Part shown: in pieces, positions 5,250 to 6,040 of the stretch | How positions within the stretch are numbered: the first letter of the stretch is position 1 | Layout: every line of letters begins with the position of its first letter | Origin: Planctomycetaceae bacterium | GTDB lineage: Bacteria > Planctomycetota > Planctomycetia > Pirellulales > Thermoguttaceae | DNA: 6,040 nt | NCBI GenBank assembly: GCA_003532715.1 | Contig: DOEZ01000576.1 | Span: 1-6,040, forward strand | Direction of reading: 5' to 3' | Translations under genes and position numbers: made by a program | The notes under the pieces: generated by a model | Told to the model about the DNA's origin: nothing | The model's database searches: none | Seen by the model: only the letters and a program-made list of their open reading frames with translations

Positions 5250-6040
5250 ATGAGAAACCTAGTGCTAACGGGATTGACCGCCGTAATGATGGTCTGTGGT
5301 CTGATGCCGGTACTTGGGGCCGAAACCGACCGTCAAGCCGCGGACGAGGCAGCGATCCACAAGGCCGTGGCCTCTTACGTCACGGCGTACAACCAGGGCG
5401 ATGCAAAGGCCCTGGCGGCTCTCTGGTCGCCGGAGGCCGTCTACACGAATCCCTTGACCGGCGAGCAGATCGTTGGTCGGGAAGCGATCGAGCAACAATT
5501 TGCCGCGATCTTCGCCGAGGCCAAGGGCTCCAAGTTGGAGGCCAGAACGGATTCCATTCAGTTTGTCTCGCCCAACGTGGCCGTCGAGCATGGCGTGGCG
5601 GCGGTCGTCCGGCCGGATGAGGGGACCGAGGAGACCGAGGAGACCGAGTACACGGCTGTTTACCTCAAGCGCGACGGTCAGTGGTTGTTGGACCGCGTGA
5701 CGGAGGAGGAAACGCCTGTCGCTCCGCCGCGTCACGGACAACTCAAGGAACTGGAGTGGATGATCGGCGAGTGGGTCGATCAGGACGAACAGAGCCGCAT
5801 CGATACGCACTGTCAGTGGACGAGAAACCAGAACTTCATGATCCGCTGGTTCACGCTTGCGGTGCGCGACCAGATCGAAATGGCCGGCGTGCAGATCATC
5901 GGCTGGGATCCGGCCGCCAAGCGCATTCGATCCTGGGTGTTCGACTCCGACGGCGGATTCGGCGAGGGGGTCTGGAGCAAGAAAGACAAGGCGTGGCACA
6001 TCCAACTCAACGGTACGTTGCCCGATGGACGTAAGTCCTC
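5250..6040 (+). CDS. Secreted DUF4440/SgcJ-EcaC-like protein, 3' end outside window
   Basis: The frame is open from ATG 5250 to the window's edge (263 codons, no stop), so the C-terminus is missing. Residues 1-24 are a signal peptide (MRNLVLTGLTAVMMV, cleavage near VLGA); the Cys at 16 is not in a lipobox. Residues ~32-152 resemble the SnoaL-like/DUF4440 alpha+beta barrel fold: AIHKAVASYVTAYNQGDAKA, LWSPEAVY, GREAIEQQF, then VAVEHGVAAV and YLKRDGQWLLDRV. This fold covers ketosteroid-isomerase-like proteins and those labelled SgcJ/EcaC, most without a proven reaction. A second domain starts near 165 (LKELEWMIGEWVDQDEQS) and continues with IIGWDPAAKRIRSWVFDSDG, a pairing I associate with secreted planctomycete proteins. 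A T-E-E triplet is repeated at 126-133. AAGGAG eight bases upstream supports the start. No enzymatic activity can be assigned; the oxidoreductase label used in databases is not supported by any visible motif. Confidence 0.88.
   Translation, partial: MRNLVLTGLTAVMMVCGLMPVLGAETDRQAADEAAIHKAVASYVTAYNQGDAKALAALWSPEAVYTNPLTGEQIVGREAIEQQFAAIFAEAKGSKLEARTDSIQFVSPNVAVEHGVAAVVRPDEGTEETEETEYTAVYLKRDGQWLLDRVTEEETPVAPPRHGQLKELEWMIGEWVDQDEQSRIDTHCQWTRNQNFMIRWFTLAVRDQIEMAGVQIIGWDPAAKRIRSWVFDSDGGFGEGVWSKKDKAWHIQLNGTLPDGRKS
5624..5650 (+). repeat. Three tandem 9-bp repeats in the DUF4440-like gene
   Basis: Units gaccgagga (5624-5632), gaccgagga (5633-5641) and gaccgagta (5642-5650) are in frame and encode repeated Thr-Glu-Glu. 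They fall in what is probably a loop between two strands of the DUF4440-like fold. Unit number could vary between strains by replication slippage without breaking the frame. Confidence 0.7.

Noticed and set aside
5265..6005. 246-codon frame on the - strand opposite the DUF4440-like gene
   Set aside because: The + strand frame has a strong Shine-Dalgarno site, a signal peptide and domain motifs; the antisense frame has none of these.

Overview
The window is GC-rich, and every gene I can support lies on the + strand. Three features suggest a planctomycete (Planctomycetota, perhaps Pirellulales-like): a secreted protein with SHD1-type modules, a secreted DUF4440/SgcJ-EcaC-like protein, and weak or absent Shine-Dalgarno sites before several genes. 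This is an inference from protein families, since there is no rRNA or other phylogenetic marker here.

Layout, left to right. (1) Positions 2-754 hold the C-terminal part of a SpoIIE/PP2C-type serine/threonine phosphatase. It is cut by the window's left edge and ends in a repetitive, low-complexity tail. (2) After a 132-bp gap comes a two-gene phospholipid unit: a PlsC-like acyltransferase (887-1525) overlapping a CdsA/YnbB-like CDP-diacylglycerol synthase (1498-2454). (3) Only 54 bp later is an exported S41 carboxyl-terminal processing protease (2509-4014). (4) A 215-bp intergenic region holds a strong GC hairpin and a plausible sigma70-type promoter. (5) A secreted protein with one clear and two probable SHD1-like modules (4230-5159) follows. 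Its stop codon overlaps the start of a possible 28-residue, very basic peptide (5159-5245). (6) A secreted DUF4440/SgcJ-EcaC-like protein (5250 onward) runs off the right edge.

How the genes fit together. The acyltransferase and cytidylyltransferase catalyse consecutive steps (lysophosphatidate to phosphatidate to CDP-diacylglycerol) and look translationally coupled. The S41 protease could be co-transcribed with them, but its role is in the cell envelope. The last three genes form a second probable transcription unit that starts at the candidate promoter near 4104-4132. Two of its products are predicted to be exported, and their functions are unknown. I found no mobile element, CRISPR array, RNA gene or defence system. 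The most unusual items are the internal repetition of the SHD1-like module, the coupled micro-ORF, and the repeat-containing phosphatase tail.
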